This document shows positions 18,161 through 28,031 of a stretch of 64,000 nucleotides of DNA, in pieces; the first letter of the stretch is position 1; the number at the start of each line of letters is the position of its first letter. Source of the stretch: Bacteroidota bacterium (GTDB lineage Bacteria > Bacteroidota > Bacteroidia > Bacteroidales > UBA12481); the NCBI GenBank assembly GCA_018669475.1, contig JABHCC010000019.1:1-64000 (forward strand), in the 5' to 3' direction. Under the pieces are notes generated by a model, which had not been told where the DNA came from, ran no database searches, and worked only from the letters and a program-made list of their open reading frames with translations. A program made the position numbers and the translations under genes.

Positions 18161-19033
18161 ATGAAGGAAGATCATTCAGGAGCTAATAGCAAATATGGAA
18201 TTCTTCTTGGATTGATTTCTATTATCGCAAATGTATTACTATTTGTTCTGAAATATATTGCCGGAGTTACAAGTGGATCAGTTGCATTAATTGCTGATGC
18301 CTGGCATACTTTAGGAGATTCAATTAGTTCAATCATCCTTATTATTGGCTTACGGGTTTCAAGAAAGCCGCCGGATGAAGAACATCCCTTCGGTCATGGT
18401 CGTGCAGAATGGATAAGCTCGATGTTGATTGGTATTTTTCTCACTGGAATTGGAGTAAGTTTTTTTCAGGAATCTATTGACCGTTTAAGTTCGCGTGAAG
18501 GCTTCGAATATGGTATTTTAACATGGATAGCTGTTATCACTTCAATTGTAGTAAAGGAAATAATGGCACAGTTTGCTTTTCGGGCAGCAAAGAAAACAGG
18601 TTTACAATCTTTAAAAGCAGATGCATGGCATCACAGAACAGATGCATTATCGTCAGTTATTATACTGATTGGTCTTATTATTGGAGACGGTATATGGTGG
18701 ATTGATAGTGTTTTAGGTATTGTTGTTTCATTAATGATTTTTGTTGCTGCATATGAGATTCTGAAGGATAGTATCAGTAATATTCTGGGAAGAAAGCCCA
18801 GTCAGGAAACCATTGATAAAATCTATAATATTATTGAAGTAAATTGTCAGAAAGACCTTAATTTGCATTCAGTCAGAATTCACTATTATGGATACTATAT
18901 GGAAATGACTGGCCATATAAAGTTGCCTGATGCAATGAGCCTGGAGGAGGCACACAAAATTGCAAACCGGATAGAAGAGATAATTGAGGATGAAATGAAT
19001 ATTCATGCAACCATACATACTGAACCCATGTAA
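18161..19033 (+). CDS. cation diffusion facilitator (CDF) family transporter
   Basis: A 290-aa metal/proton antiporter. Six membrane helices are expected, and the two metal-site motifs are ADAWHTLGDS (first HxxxD) and ADAWHHRTDALSS (second). A C-terminal cytoplasmic domain (about 205-290) has LHSVRIHYYG and His-rich HATIHTEP. Transported metal is likely Zn, Fe or Mn but cannot be told from sequence. The ATG at 18161 is preferred over a TTG at 18149 that lies inside the peptidase gene. The stop overlaps the next start (TAATG). Confidence 0.92.
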   Translation: MKEDHSGANSKYGILLGLISIIANVLLFVLKYIAGVTSGSVALIADAWHTLGDSISSIILIIGLRVSRKPPDEEHPFGHGRAEWISSMLIGIFLTGIGVSFFQESIDRLSSREGFEYGILTWIAVITSIVVKEIMAQFAFRAAKKTGLQSLKADAWHHRTDALSSVIILIGLIIGDGIWWIDSVLGIVVSLMIFVAAYEILKDSISNILGRKPSQETIDKIYNIIEVNCQKDLNLHSVRIHYYGYYMEMTGHIKLPDAMSLEEAHKIANRIEEIIEDEMNIHATIHTEPM

Positions 19034-20505
19034 TGAAGCAAATTAGACAGCTTGCAGGACAAACTGCGATTTATGGGGCTGGAACAATTCTGCCGAAGTT
19101 TCTAAACTGGATAATTTTAACTCCGTTTTATACCAGGATATTTGTGGATCAGGCTGATTATGGATCCATTACAGAATTGTATGCTTATGTTGTGATTCTG
19201 AATGTGATTGTGACTTTTGGTATGGAGACTGGTTTTTTCAGGTTCAGTCAGCAAAACAATAGTTTCAGATCAGTTTATACCACAGCGTTTTTAGTTGTTC
19301 TGGTGCTTGCAACAATTTTAGTTTCAGGTGTTAACCTTTTCATTAAGCCATTGTCAGAATTGATAAGGTATGAGGAAAACTGGCAATACCTGAGTTGGTT
19401 TAGTATCATAGTGGCAGTCGATTGTTTGGCTGCTATACCATTTGCGAAGCTTAGGAGAGAGGAGAGGGCAAAGAGGTTTACTATACTGAAATTGGCTAAC
19501 ATCTCTGTTAATTTGTTATTAATTATCTTTTTTCTGAAGCTATGGCCTGCCTTATATGAATCACATCCTGATGCCTGGTTTACAAAATGGTACGATCCTG
19601 AACTGAAAGTAGGCTATGTTTTTCTGGCTAACCTGATAACAAGTATAAGTGTATTAGTACTGATTTCAGGGGAATTGAGGTTTTTGGGAGGCCCCTTAAA
19701 GAAGAGTATTTTGCGTGATTTACTTAAATACTCAGCACCCCTCGTTATTGTTGGAATAGCCGGAGCTATTAATGAAGTGGCCGACAAAATATTTTTGAAA
19801 TTCTTATTGCCAGAATCAGATTCGGCAATGAAGGAAGTAGGGCAATACGGTGCCAGTTACAGAATTGCGGTTATTATGACCCTTTTTGTTCAAATGTTCA
19901 GGTACGCTTTTGAACCATTTTTGTTTGCCAGGAAGAAGAAGGACGGAACAGAAATATATTCTCAGATTATGAATTTATTTGTTGGTATGGGTTTGGCTCT
20001 GTTCCTTTTCACTGTTTTCTATCTTGATATTTTTAAGGTTTTTTTAGGACCCAACTATCATGAGGGCCTTGAGGTTGTACCACTTATTCTTCTGGCTAAT
20101 CTCTTTGTTGGCGTATTTTACAACTTGTCAGTATGGTATAAACTAAGTGATCTAACAAGGTATGGAGCTTTATTGGCTATTGGTGGATCATTCGTAACTA
20201 TTGCTGCGAATTTCATACTGATACCAAGAATTGGATATATGGGTTCAGCATGGGCTACAATATTGTGTTATTTTTCTATGATGCTGGGAAGTTATTTGTG
20301 GGGTCGAAAGGTTATGCCTATTCCATATAAAATATGGGATTTCCTGATGATGTTACTTGTTGCCCTTGTAATGTTTGCCGTTCATAAATGGATAGACCCG
20401 GGCACAGATCTGATTAAATACAGTATTAATACAGTTATGTTGTTAAGCTTCCTTGTTTTGGTTAATTGGAGAACAGGATTGATGAAAATCTTCTTTGTCA
20501 GATAA
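19033..20505 (+). CDS. polysaccharide/lipid-linked oligosaccharide flippase (Wzx-like)
   Basis: A 490-aa membrane protein with about 14 hydrophobic segments of the MOP exporter superfamily (Polysacc_synt). It should flip lipid-linked sugars or a similar lipid across the inner membrane. The N-terminal signature QTAIYGAGTILPKFLNW and the amphipathic TPFYTRIF are typical. No glycosyltransferases or polymerase lie nearby, so this is not part of a visible O-antigen or capsule locus; such solitary members are common in Bacteroidota. The start overlaps the CDF stop by one base. Confidence 0.88.
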   Translation: MKQIRQLAGQTAIYGAGTILPKFLNWIILTPFYTRIFVDQADYGSITELYAYVVILNVIVTFGMETGFFRFSQQNNSFRSVYTTAFLVVLVLATILVSGVNLFIKPLSELIRYEENWQYLSWFSIIVAVDCLAAIPFAKLRREERAKRFTILKLANISVNLLLIIFFLKLWPALYESHPDAWFTKWYDPELKVGYVFLANLITSISVLVLISGELRFLGGPLKKSILRDLLKYSAPLVIVGIAGAINEVADKIFLKFLLPESDSAMKEVGQYGASYRIAVIMTLFVQMFRYAFEPFLFARKKKDGTEIYSQIMNLFVGMGLALFLFTVFYLDIFKVFLGPNYHEGLEVVPLILLANLFVGVFYNLSVWYKLSDLTRYGALLAIGGSFVTIAANFILIPRIGYMGSAWATILCYFSMMLGSYLWGRKVMPIPYKIWDFLMMLLVALVMFAVHKWIDPGTDLIKYSINTVMLLSFLVLVNWRTGLMKIFFVR

Positions 20506-20550
20506 TTTTAGGAAAGATTAAAACATGTAATTTTGGAAAAAAGTTTTCGT

Positions 20551-20602
20551 TATATGAACCGAGCATGACAAAAGGAAAATATTTTAACAAATACGCGGAT
20601 GA
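20551..20602 (+). repeat. leader repeat copy D (5' half, at dut start)
   Basis: TATATGAACCGAGCATGA through TACGCGGATGA matches copies A and C almost base for base, then similarity ends. The ATG at 20599, which in copies A and C opens the MIVFVV small ORF, is here the start codon of dut. This supports the idea that the element's first half is a real translation initiation region. Confidence 0.75.
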
Positions 20603-21033
20603 AGATAAGAATTGTTAGTGAGTCAAAGCATCAGCTACCAGCCTATAGTACCACCTCGAGTGCAGGTATGGATTTACGTGCAAATATTAAAGAAGCAGTT
20701 AGCTTAAAAGCTCTTGAAAGAGTTTTAATCCCTACCGGATTATATATTGAGCTGCCAGTTGGTTATGAAGCACAAATTCGTCCGAGAAGTGGTTTAGCAC
20801 TGAAGAAAGGGCTTACTGTTTTAAACACTCCGGGTACTATTGATGCTGATTATAGAGGAGAGATAGGAGTTATTCTTATTAATCTTTCTAATGAAGAAGT
20901 TATTATTGAAGATGGAGAGAGAGTATGCCAGATGATAATTTCGCGGCATGAAAGCATAGAGTGGAATAAAGTTGATAGTCTGGAAGTAACTGAAAGAGGT
21001 AGTGGGGGTTTTGGCCATACCGGAACAGAATAG
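20599..21033 (+). CDS. dut: deoxyuridine 5'-triphosphate nucleotidohydrolase
   Basis: Hydrolyses dUTP to dUMP and pyrophosphate, keeping uracil out of DNA and feeding dTMP synthesis. The 144-aa product has all five trimeric dUTPase motifs: [17 protein letters not shown], a third around [13 protein letters not shown] with the catalytic Asp, ERVCQMI, and the C-terminal [10 protein letters not shown] arm. The start codon lies inside leader repeat copy D, at the place where other copies start a small ORF. The TPR gene begins 12 nt downstream, likely in the same transcript. Confidence 0.97.
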   Translation: MKIRIVSESKHQLPAYSTTSSAGMDLRANIKEAVSLKALERVLIPTGLYIELPVGYEAQIRPRSGLALKKGLTVLNTPGTIDADYRGEIGVILINLSNEEVIIEDGERVCQMIISRHESIEWNKVDSLEVTERGSGGFGHTGTE

Positions 21034-21044
21034 AGGATAAAATA

Positions 21045-22760
21045 ATGAAGAATGTTTTTTGCTTCTTAGTTTTTATGTTTGTTGGAGTAGTTTTTGCACA
21101 GGAAGGTGTAATACTCGATAAGGTGAAAGAAACTACTCGTATGGAGTATGATTTCTCTTTTGCTGAGGGATTAAAACATAAGATGCTTGGTAACCCTGTG
21201 GAGGCAAGCAGGTTATTTATAAAATGCACTGAATTGTTTCCTGAACGATCAGCTTCATATTTCGAGCTTGGTAATATTGCTTTTGTAATGAAAGATTTTG
21301 TTGCAGCCAGGGAGTACGCCGAAAAAGCCAGACTTATTGAGAAAGAGAATGAATGGTATGGCCTTTTGGAGGTTCAGGTCGCAATAGCCGATAAACGTCA
21401 TTTGGAGGCAGCCGAAATTTATAGGTCTCTGTATGAGTTGAATAAGGAAAAGAAAGAGTATTTGAGTGCTGAGGTGGATGCCAGGATTATTTCTAAAGAT
21501 TTTAAAACTGCCAAAAAAAGGCTGGGAGTTTTAGAAAAAGAGATAGGTTATGGAGCTCACATAGCCTTGAGAATGAGAGATATTTTGAGGGCTGAAGGTG
21601 ATGATAAAAGAGCCTTAAAGGAGATAAAAAAGTTGGTTAAGGAGTTCCCTGATGACATCGAGTATCGCGGAATTTATGCGGAATTTCTAATAGAATTAGG
21701 AAAAGAGGATGACGCCTTTGAGGAATACCAAAAAATAAAAGACGCAAATTCAGGTAATCCGATAGTCTATTTTTCGCTTGGTCAGTATTATATGCAAAAG
21801 GGGGATAAAGAGAAGGCAATCAAAGAGTTTGAAGTAGGTTTTAAATCTAAACAGGTAAACCCTGATATCAAAACTTCTGTGTTTATTGAACTTCTGAGAA
21901 ATGAGAAAACTGAAAACCTAAGTGCGGAATTGGAACAATTGCTTAGCGTTTTGTATGAAAGTGATATGGGGCATCCTGGTGTGGATGCAATGTATGCGGA
22001 TTACATCTATAATAAAGGAAATCTGGTCGGTGCAGAAGAAATTTACAAACGAGTTATTGAGACTAATCCAGCAAATTTTATTGCGTGGCAAAACCTTTTG
22101 TTTATACAGAATACTCAACTTGATTTTGCTGAAATGTTTGAGTATGGTGGTGAAGCTTCAAAAGCTTTTCCGAACCAGGCCATTTTTCTTCTTTTTAAAG
22201 GAATTGGTGCATCAGGAGTTGAAAACTATCCTGTTGCAATAGACGCATTGAAAAGAGGTTCAAGATTAAATGTCGGTAATTCTGAGCTTACAAAGCAGTT
22301 TTATATAAGCATGGGAGATGCGTATTATAAACTCGAGAACTTCAAAGAAGCTTTTATTAATTTCGATATGCTATTAGTTTTGGAGCCTGATAATGTGGTT
22401 GTATTAAACAATTACAGCTATTACCTGGCAGTACTGGATGAGAAGCTGGAAAAGGCTTTGGTGATGATAGAAAAATGTATAAAATTGGAAAGTGAAAATT
22501 CTACTTACCTCGATACTTATGCCTGGGTTCTTTACAAGCTTGAAAGATTTGATGAAGCTTTGATTGCAATTGAGGCTGCAATCCTTAACGAGAAGGATGT
22601 AGTGACAGGTGAAGTATTTGAACATTACGGAGATATTCTTTTTGAGAATGGACAAACTGAAGAAGCAGTTAAGCAATGGAAAAAAGCAGAGGAAACTGGT
22701 GAGGCTTCAGAAAATATAAGCAGCAAAATTCTACAGGAAAATGGCCAAAAACAGAGTTAA
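21045..22760 (+). CDS. secreted TPR-repeat protein
   Basis: A 571-aa protein with a signal peptide (to about VFAQ, residue 19) followed by tetratricopeptide repeats almost throughout, for example PVEASRLFIKCTELFPE, DKEKAIKEFEVGF and a canonical C-terminal set around DEALIAIEAAILNEK and EEAVKQWKKAEE. It is probably a periplasmic or outer-membrane-linked scaffold. In Bacteroidota this TPR gene is usually followed by a DUF4292 lipoprotein and an EnvC-like protein, as here, which suggests a shared role in cell-envelope assembly (inference). Its 3' end overlaps the next gene by 20 bp. Confidence 0.85.
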   Translation: MKNVFCFLVFMFVGVVFAQEGVILDKVKETTRMEYDFSFAEGLKHKMLGNPVEASRLFIKCTELFPERSASYFELGNIAFVMKDFVAAREYAEKARLIEKENEWYGLLEVQVAIADKRHLEAAEIYRSLYELNKEKKEYLSAEVDARIISKDFKTAKKRLGVLEKEIGYGAHIALRMRDILRAEGDDKRALKEIKKLVKEFPDDIEYRGIYAEFLIELGKEDDAFEEYQKIKDANSGNPIVYFSLGQYYMQKGDKEKAIKEFEVGFKSKQVNPDIKTSVFIELLRNEKTENLSAELEQLLSVLYESDMGHPGVDAMYADYIYNKGNLVGAEEIYKRVIETNPANFIAWQNLLFIQNTQLDFAEMFEYGGEASKAFPNQAIFLLFKGIGASGVENYPVAIDALKRGSRLNVGNSELTKQFYISMGDAYYKLENFKEAFINFDMLLVLEPDNVVVLNNYSYYLAVLDEKLEKALVMIEKCIKLESENSTYLDTYAWVLYKLERFDEALIAIEAAILNEKDVVTGEVFEHYGDILFENGQTEEAVKQWKKAEETGEASENISSKILQENGQKQS

Positions 22761-23553
22761 AATTGTTTCGATTCTTATTTTGTCACTCAGTGTAAGTATT
22801 GGGTTTAATTCTTGTAAGATTAAGAAGCGTATTACAAAAGGCAAGAAGCTGGAAGGAATAAATACTGAGCTTATTAAGAAAATAAGGGAAAGCGAAATTG
22901 ATTATACAAGTATTGAAATAAAAGCAAGTACGAAAACTGATGCTTTAGGCAAAAAGTATTCATTCAACATTACTTATAGAAATAGGAGGGATAGCATTAT
23001 ATGGATATCTGCAAGAGTGATGTTGGGTATTGAAGCAGCTCGAATTATTTGTACTCCTGATAGTGTTTGGATGATATCAAGATTAGCCCGAATTGAGGAA
23101 AAGGGAGATTGGAGCACAATGACAGATTTAGTTGGCTATCCTTTAGATTTTAATACTCTGCAAGCTCTGTTTACAAGAAGGATTTTTATTCCTGGTGAAT
23201 GCGGGAAAAATTTGCTAGAGAATTATGTGATTAATGGAAAAGGAAAGGGCGTGTTACTTACTCCTGATTACACGATTGAAGAACAAAGGGATTGTTTAGT
23301 AAAAAGTGGTTTTATGCCTCAATTTCTTCTGGCAGAGGGGCAAATGAGACTTGAAAGGACACGAATTATGCCAGAGGACGGAAATTGGATGATGGATTTT
23401 TTATACGGTGAAAATGCGGTCGAACAGTTTTATGGTTTGCCTGAGAGAATTGCTGTATCTGCTATGGATCAGGATCAGAATTTGACGATAGATTTAAAAA
23501 TAATGCAGGTAAATTTGAATACTGAATTAAAGTTTGCCTTTCCATGGTTCTAG
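22741..23553 (+). CDS. DUF4292 family lipoprotein
   Basis: A 270-aa predicted lipoprotein: hydrophobic leader with lipobox GFNSC (Cys26). The rest fits DUF4292, a Bacteroidota family with a beta-rich fold thought to resemble LolA/LolB-type lipoprotein carriers; that relation is from the family, not from motifs I can see. It overlaps the upstream TPR gene (20 bp) and the downstream EnvC-like gene (10 bp), so the three are translated together. Confidence 0.8.
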   Translation: MAKNRVKIVSILILSLSVSIGFNSCKIKKRITKGKKLEGINTELIKKIRESEIDYTSIEIKASTKTDALGKKYSFNITYRNRRDSIIWISARVMLGIEAARIICTPDSVWMISRLARIEEKGDWSTMTDLVGYPLDFNTLQALFTRRIFIPGECGKNLLENYVINGKGKGVLLTPDYTIEEQRDCLVKSGFMPQFLLAEGQMRLERTRIMPEDGNWMMDFLYGENAVEQFYGLPERIAVSAMDQDQNLTIDLKIMQVNLNTELKFAFPWF

Positions 23554-24755
23554 AAGGAGGAAAAAGTAATTGGAGAATTGTTTTTACAGCTGCAGTAATT
23601 TTACTGATCAGTTCATGTCATTTGTTTGCCCAGGATTTAACAGAATTAAGAGAAGATAGAAGGAATAAACTTGACGAGATTCAGTATACAGAGAAGCTAT
23701 TGTCAGAAACTGCCGATAATAAGAAAAACCAGGTGAATCAGGTTAAATTGATGAATAGACAGATTAGTAATCGGGAATCTGTTATACGCAGCATCAGGCA
23801 AGAGCTGGAATATTTTGAAAAAAGTATTAGCAGCAAGGAGGATACGGTTGAGTTGTTACAGGTTGAAGTTAAGGAACTTAAGGAAGAATATGGTCGTATG
23901 ATCGTAACGGCTTATATGACGAGAAGGTCCTATGATAAAGCACAGTATATTTTGGCTGCAAGTGATTTTAATCAAGCGTATAAAAGGATTAAGTATCTGC
24001 AGCAGTACAGTCGGTTTCGTATACAACAGGCTGAAGAAATTAAAGAGAAAGCCAGTGAATTAGAAATCCAGGTGTCAAAGCTGGAAAACGAAAAAACTGT
24101 GCAGGGAAGATTGCTTAACCAGAGGCAAAAAGAAATTGCGAGCTTGAATAATCAAAAGAGTAATAAGGATCAGTTTGTTAAGCAGTTAAGTAGAAAGGAA
24201 AAGGAATTGAGAAAGGAGTTGAGGGATAAGAGACAGATATACAATCAGATAGAAAATGAGATAAGAAGAATTCTTGCCGAAGCTATTGGGGAAAGTAGTG
24301 AAGGAGGAGACTTTGGTATGACTCCGGAGATGAAGATTATTTCAAATGAGTTCGGACAGAATAAGGGGAGGCATGCCTGGCCTGTTGAGAGAGGTGTAAT
24401 TACTTCGAAATATGGGAGACATCAGCATGAAGTGCTTAAAAATATTGTGATTGAAAATAGTGGAATTGATATTACTACAGATTCAGGTCAATCTATAAGG
24501 TCTGTTTTTGAAGGAAAAGTCAATAGTATTATGTCTTTTAAAGGTGCTAATTTGACTGTGGTTATCCAACATGGTGAATATTTTACTGTGTATCATGGTT
24601 TAGTGGATGTCCTTGTTAAAAAAGGGGATATTGTGAGCAGATTGGAACCTATAGGAAAGGCGTTCAAAGCGGATAATAGTAATAGATCTCAGATGCAGTT
24701 TCAAATCTGGAAAGGAACAGATAGTGTTGATCCGGAGTTGTGGTTGGCCAGATAG
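23544..24755 (+). CDS. EnvC-like murein hydrolase activator (degenerate LytM domain)
   Basis: A 403-aa exported protein: signal segment (about 10-28, ending LFAQ), a long coiled coil (about 30-250) and a C-terminal LytM/M23 domain (about 275-400). The zinc-binding residues of active M23 peptidases are missing: the first His-x-x-x-Asp reads ENSGIDIT (no His), and the last HxH strand reads MQFQIW. This matches EnvC/NlpD-type activators, which stimulate amidases at division rather than cleave peptidoglycan. Context with TPR, DUF4292 and DUF4175 genes fits a conserved envelope cluster. Confidence 0.87.
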   Translation: MVLEGGKSNWRIVFTAAVILLISSCHLFAQDLTELREDRRNKLDEIQYTEKLLSETADNKKNQVNQVKLMNRQISNRESVIRSIRQELEYFEKSISSKEDTVELLQVEVKELKEEYGRMIVTAYMTRRSYDKAQYILAASDFNQAYKRIKYLQQYSRFRIQQAEEIKEKASELEIQVSKLENEKTVQGRLLNQRQKEIASLNNQKSNKDQFVKQLSRKEKELRKELRDKRQIYNQIENEIRRILAEAIGESSEGGDFGMTPEMKIISNEFGQNKGRHAWPVERGVITSKYGRHQHEVLKNIVIENSGIDITTDSGQSIRSVFEGKVNSIMSFKGANLTVVIQHGEYFTVYHGLVDVLVKKGDIVSRLEPIGKAFKADNSNRSQMQFQIWKGTDSVDPELWLAR

Positions 24756-24761
24756 AAAGGT

Positions 24762-27700
24762 ATGAATAATCAAAAAAGATTCAATCAGCTCGAGATAAGA
24801 CTGTCGAGATTCCGAAGGAAATACTATTTCAATCAGATGTTTCAGGGGATATTGATTGGCTTGTTGAGCATTGGCTTGCCTATCGCCTTTATGGTTGTAA
24901 TTAACCAATTCTTTTCTACAGGTAGTGATTTTAGGACTATTGCCTTCATGCTTATAATTGGTATAGCTCTCGTTCAATTTCTGGCATTTGCTGTTTTGCC
25001 TTTTCTTAAGGGAATTGGAGTATTCAAGGGCTTGAGTCTTAGGAAAAGAGAGAAGATTATACGAGTAAAATTTCCTGAAATTGAAGATCTATTACTAAAT
25101 GTCATTGAGCTTAGGGAGTTGGTCGATGAGAAAGAAAATATTGCTTTGCTGGAAGCAAGTATTGATGAGAAGTGCAATCGCCTGAAATGGTATAGGTTTG
25201 ATAAAGCTGTTCCTTTCAAAAGACTGGTTTTACCTGGAGTTATGATTGTGTCTCTGATGTTAATTTTTTCTCTTGGTAGAATAATCTGGCCTGAGTTTGT
25301 TAGTCAGGGTTATGCAAAGACAATACACTATAACCAAGATTTTGAGGAGAATAATTTAATAGGGTTCAGATTATTGAATTCAGATTTAAAAATTGGAATG
25401 GGTGAGGATTTAAAAGTTACGTTCGAGCCAATATTCAAGCTTTTAAGTGAGAACATTTATCTGAAAGTGGGGGAGAGTTATTATTCATGCGAAAATGATA
25501 AGGGAATTATCACTTATCTTTTTGAAGCTGTAAATGGATCTTTCTCATTTAGTATTGTAATGGATGATTTTCAAAGTGAGATTTACTTTGTTGAAGTAAT
25601 ACCAACACCTGAGTTAATTGAATTGCAGATTAAAGTTGATGCACCTGCTTATACAAAACTAAAAAGTATTGTGGAGAGTGGGGGTGTTGATTTAAATGTG
25701 GCTGAAGGATCAATTATTCAATGGAGTTTAGAGAGTAGTTTTACAAACAATATTAGCTTATTGCTACCAACAGATACTGTTTTTAGAAATAACATTAAAA
25801 AGAAAGAAATTTTCAGATACAGAGCTGTAAAAAGTGGGGAATATGTGTTTAATCTGAAATCAGACAAAATAGAAACTAATTACGAACTTGCTTATGAGCT
25901 TATTGTGAATAAGGATGAATATCCAGGTATTGAGGCAAGTCAGGTGATTGACACAATATTTACAGAACAGGTTTATTTTCAGGCTAATATACAGGATGAC
26001 TATGGTTTTTCTAAAGCATCTTTTACAGTTAAGAATGCTGAAGATGGCAGTATTGTTTTCGAGGATAGTATAAGAATCAACCGGGATGTACGGTATCAAA
26101 GGGTGTATTATGCTATTGATTTCGAGAAGATTGGACTCGAGGGTATGTCTTTTAGCTATTATCTTAGCATATGGGATAACGATGGAATTAATGGAGCTAA
26201 AAGATCTGATAGTAGATTATTTACTAAAAGGCGTAGCACAGCTGATGACAGGTTTAACGACAATAGAGAAAGAGGAGCAGAAGTTGAGGAGAAACTAAGC
26301 GATTCAAAGGAGTTGGTTGAGGATATGCAGGATAGACTCAATAAACTGATTAATAGTCAAATAACTGATGAAAAAGACGATTGGGAGATAAAGAATAAAG
26401 TAGAAGAAATCTCTGATATGAAGAATGTTCTGGAAGAGATGATAGACAATATCCGGGAGGAGAATAAGATGATCAATATTAGTGAGAATATTGATGGAGA
26501 GAGAAGAGAAGAGATTATTAGAAAGCAGGAGGAAATTGAAGAGTTATTTGAGAATATGCTGGATGATGAATTGCGCAAATTGTTTGAAGAATTCAAGGCA
26601 CTAGCTGAGGAAATGAATAAAAAGGACAGACTGGAGAAATCAGAGGAACTGAAGATGAATCTGGAAAATCTGGAACGTCAGCTTGAAGTAAATCTTGAGT
26701 TATTGAAAAAACTGGAACTTGAGAAAAAGATATATGATTTAGCTAATCAGATTAAGAAGTTAGGAGAGAAGACTGAAAAAGAAGCTAAGGATGAAAATGC
26801 TGGGGAAATTAAAAAGGAGTTTGAGAAAATTGAAAGGAAATTGGATGAGCAGCTAAAGGATAATGAAGAGCTTGAAAAGCCTCATGATCTGGATAAACTT
26901 AAGGAAGAAAGGGAAAGCATAAAGGATAAATTGGATGAGGCCGAAAAGAAGACAAAGAAAGAAAAGAGTAGTTCGGAGATGAAGGATGCCGGAAAAAAGA
27001 TGAAGGATATGGCTGCCAAGCTACAAAATATGATGTCAGATGGAGGTTCAGGACAAAATAGTATAGACATTGAAATTCTAAGACAGTTATCACGAGAGTT
27101 GAATGATTTCAGTTTTGAGCAGGAAGAATTGTTAAGTAGTATACAGGGAGCTAATGCCAGAAGTTCGGTTTTTCACGAAATTGGTAAGAAGCAGAAAGAT
27201 TTAGATACAAAGTTCAGAACGATAAGCGATTCACTAAAAAGTTTAGGGTATAGACAAGCAATGATTGCCCAACTTCTGAATCAGGAATTGTTTCACGTGG
27301 AAACATCATTCAGCAATTTATTTAGAAATCTTCAGGAGGGAAGAGTTTCTCAGGTGAGATATGAGCAGCAAAAAGTTATGGAAGGAGTTAATGAGTTAGC
27401 TGTTCGTTTGGATGAGTTGATCAATAGTTTGCAGGCAATGTCAGGAGAAGGTCAGGGGAGTAATGCATTTACTGATAGTAAACCAAAAGATGGAGGAGAG
27501 GAAGTTGGAGAGATGAGAAGTAAGCAAGAATCTCTTAAGGAGCAGCTCAAAGGAATGATACAGAAAATGAAAAGTGGCCAGGGAGGAAAAGACGGAAATA
27601 AAGAATTAGCTAAAATGTTAGCCGAGCGTGAAATGATGAGGAAGGCTTTGGAAGATCTAAAGAACGGAGGTACTTTAGGACAAAAGACTAAAGAGAAGTT

Positions 27701-28031
27701 GAATGATGTTTTGAATATGATGGATGAAGTTGAAAAAGATATTATCTACAAAAGACTTAGTGATAATACTCTTGCCAAGGATGAGTGGATTCAAACAAGA
27801 TTGTTAGAGGCTGAAAAAGCTGAGAAAGAGCGAGAGGAAGATAACATACGAAAGGCAACAGAATTTAAGGGAGAGTTAAAGGCTGATGACCCTGAGATGT
27901 GGAAGGAGTACAATAGAGTTGTTAAGAGACAACAGGATATTATGAAGTATCAGGAGATAAAATTAAAAGAATACTATAAAAAGAAATATTTGAAGTATTT
28001 GGAAATACTGGAAAGAGAGGAAATAAAGTAG
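24762..28031 (+). CDS. DUF4175-like membrane protein with long coiled coil
   Basis: A 1089-aa protein. Two hydrophobic helices near the N-terminus (about 28-50 and 58-82) and a third near 148-168 anchor it. A beta-rich region (about 180-480) follows, then a very long Lys/Glu-rich coiled coil (about 500-760) and Gln/Gly-rich helical segments to the end. This layout fits the DUF4175 family of Bacteroidota; its function is unknown, though the syntenic EnvC-like gene upstream suggests envelope or division work. A CACGTG-centred parS-like imperfect site lies inside at 27289-27305. ybeY begins directly after its stop. Confidence 0.8.
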   Translation: MNNQKRFNQLEIRLSRFRRKYYFNQMFQGILIGLLSIGLPIAFMVVINQFFSTGSDFRTIAFMLIIGIALVQFLAFAVLPFLKGIGVFKGLSLRKREKIIRVKFPEIEDLLLNVIELRELVDEKENIALLEASIDEKCNRLKWYRFDKAVPFKRLVLPGVMIVSLMLIFSLGRIIWPEFVSQGYAKTIHYNQDFEENNLIGFRLLNSDLKIGMGEDLKVTFEPIFKLLSENIYLKVGESYYSCENDKGIITYLFEAVNGSFSFSIVMDDFQSEIYFVEVIPTPELIELQIKVDAPAYTKLKSIVESGGVDLNVAEGSIIQWSLESSFTNNISLLLPTDTVFRNNIKKKEIFRYRAVKSGEYVFNLKSDKIETNYELAYELIVNKDEYPGIEASQVIDTIFTEQVYFQANIQDDYGFSKASFTVKNAEDGSIVFEDSIRINRDVRYQRVYYAIDFEKIGLEGMSFSYYLSIWDNDGINGAKRSDSRLFTKRRSTADDRFNDNRERGAEVEEKLSDSKELVEDMQDRLNKLINSQITDEKDDWEIKNKVEEISDMKNVLEEMIDNIREENKMINISENIDGERREEIIRKQEEIEELFENMLDDELRKLFEEFKALAEEMNKKDRLEKSEELKMNLENLERQLEVNLELLKKLELEKKIYDLANQIKKLGEKTEKEAKDENAGEIKKEFEKIERKLDEQLKDNEELEKPHDLDKLKEERESIKDKLDEAEKKTKKEKSSSEMKDAGKKMKDMAAKLQNMMSDGGSGQNSIDIEILRQLSRELNDFSFEQEELLSSIQGANARSSVFHEIGKKQKDLDTKFRTISDSLKSLGYRQAMIAQLLNQELFHVETSFSNLFRNLQEGRVSQVRYEQQKVMEGVNELAVRLDELINSLQAMSGEGQGSNAFTDSKPKDGGEEVGEMRSKQESLKEQLKGMIQKMKSGQGGKDGNKELAKMLAEREMMRKALEDLKNGGTLGQKTKEKLNDVLNMMDEVEKDIIYKRLSDNTLAKDEWIQTRLLEAEKAEKEREEDNIRKATEFKGELKADDPEMWKEYNRVVKRQQDIMKYQEIKLKEYYKKKYLKYLEILEREEIK

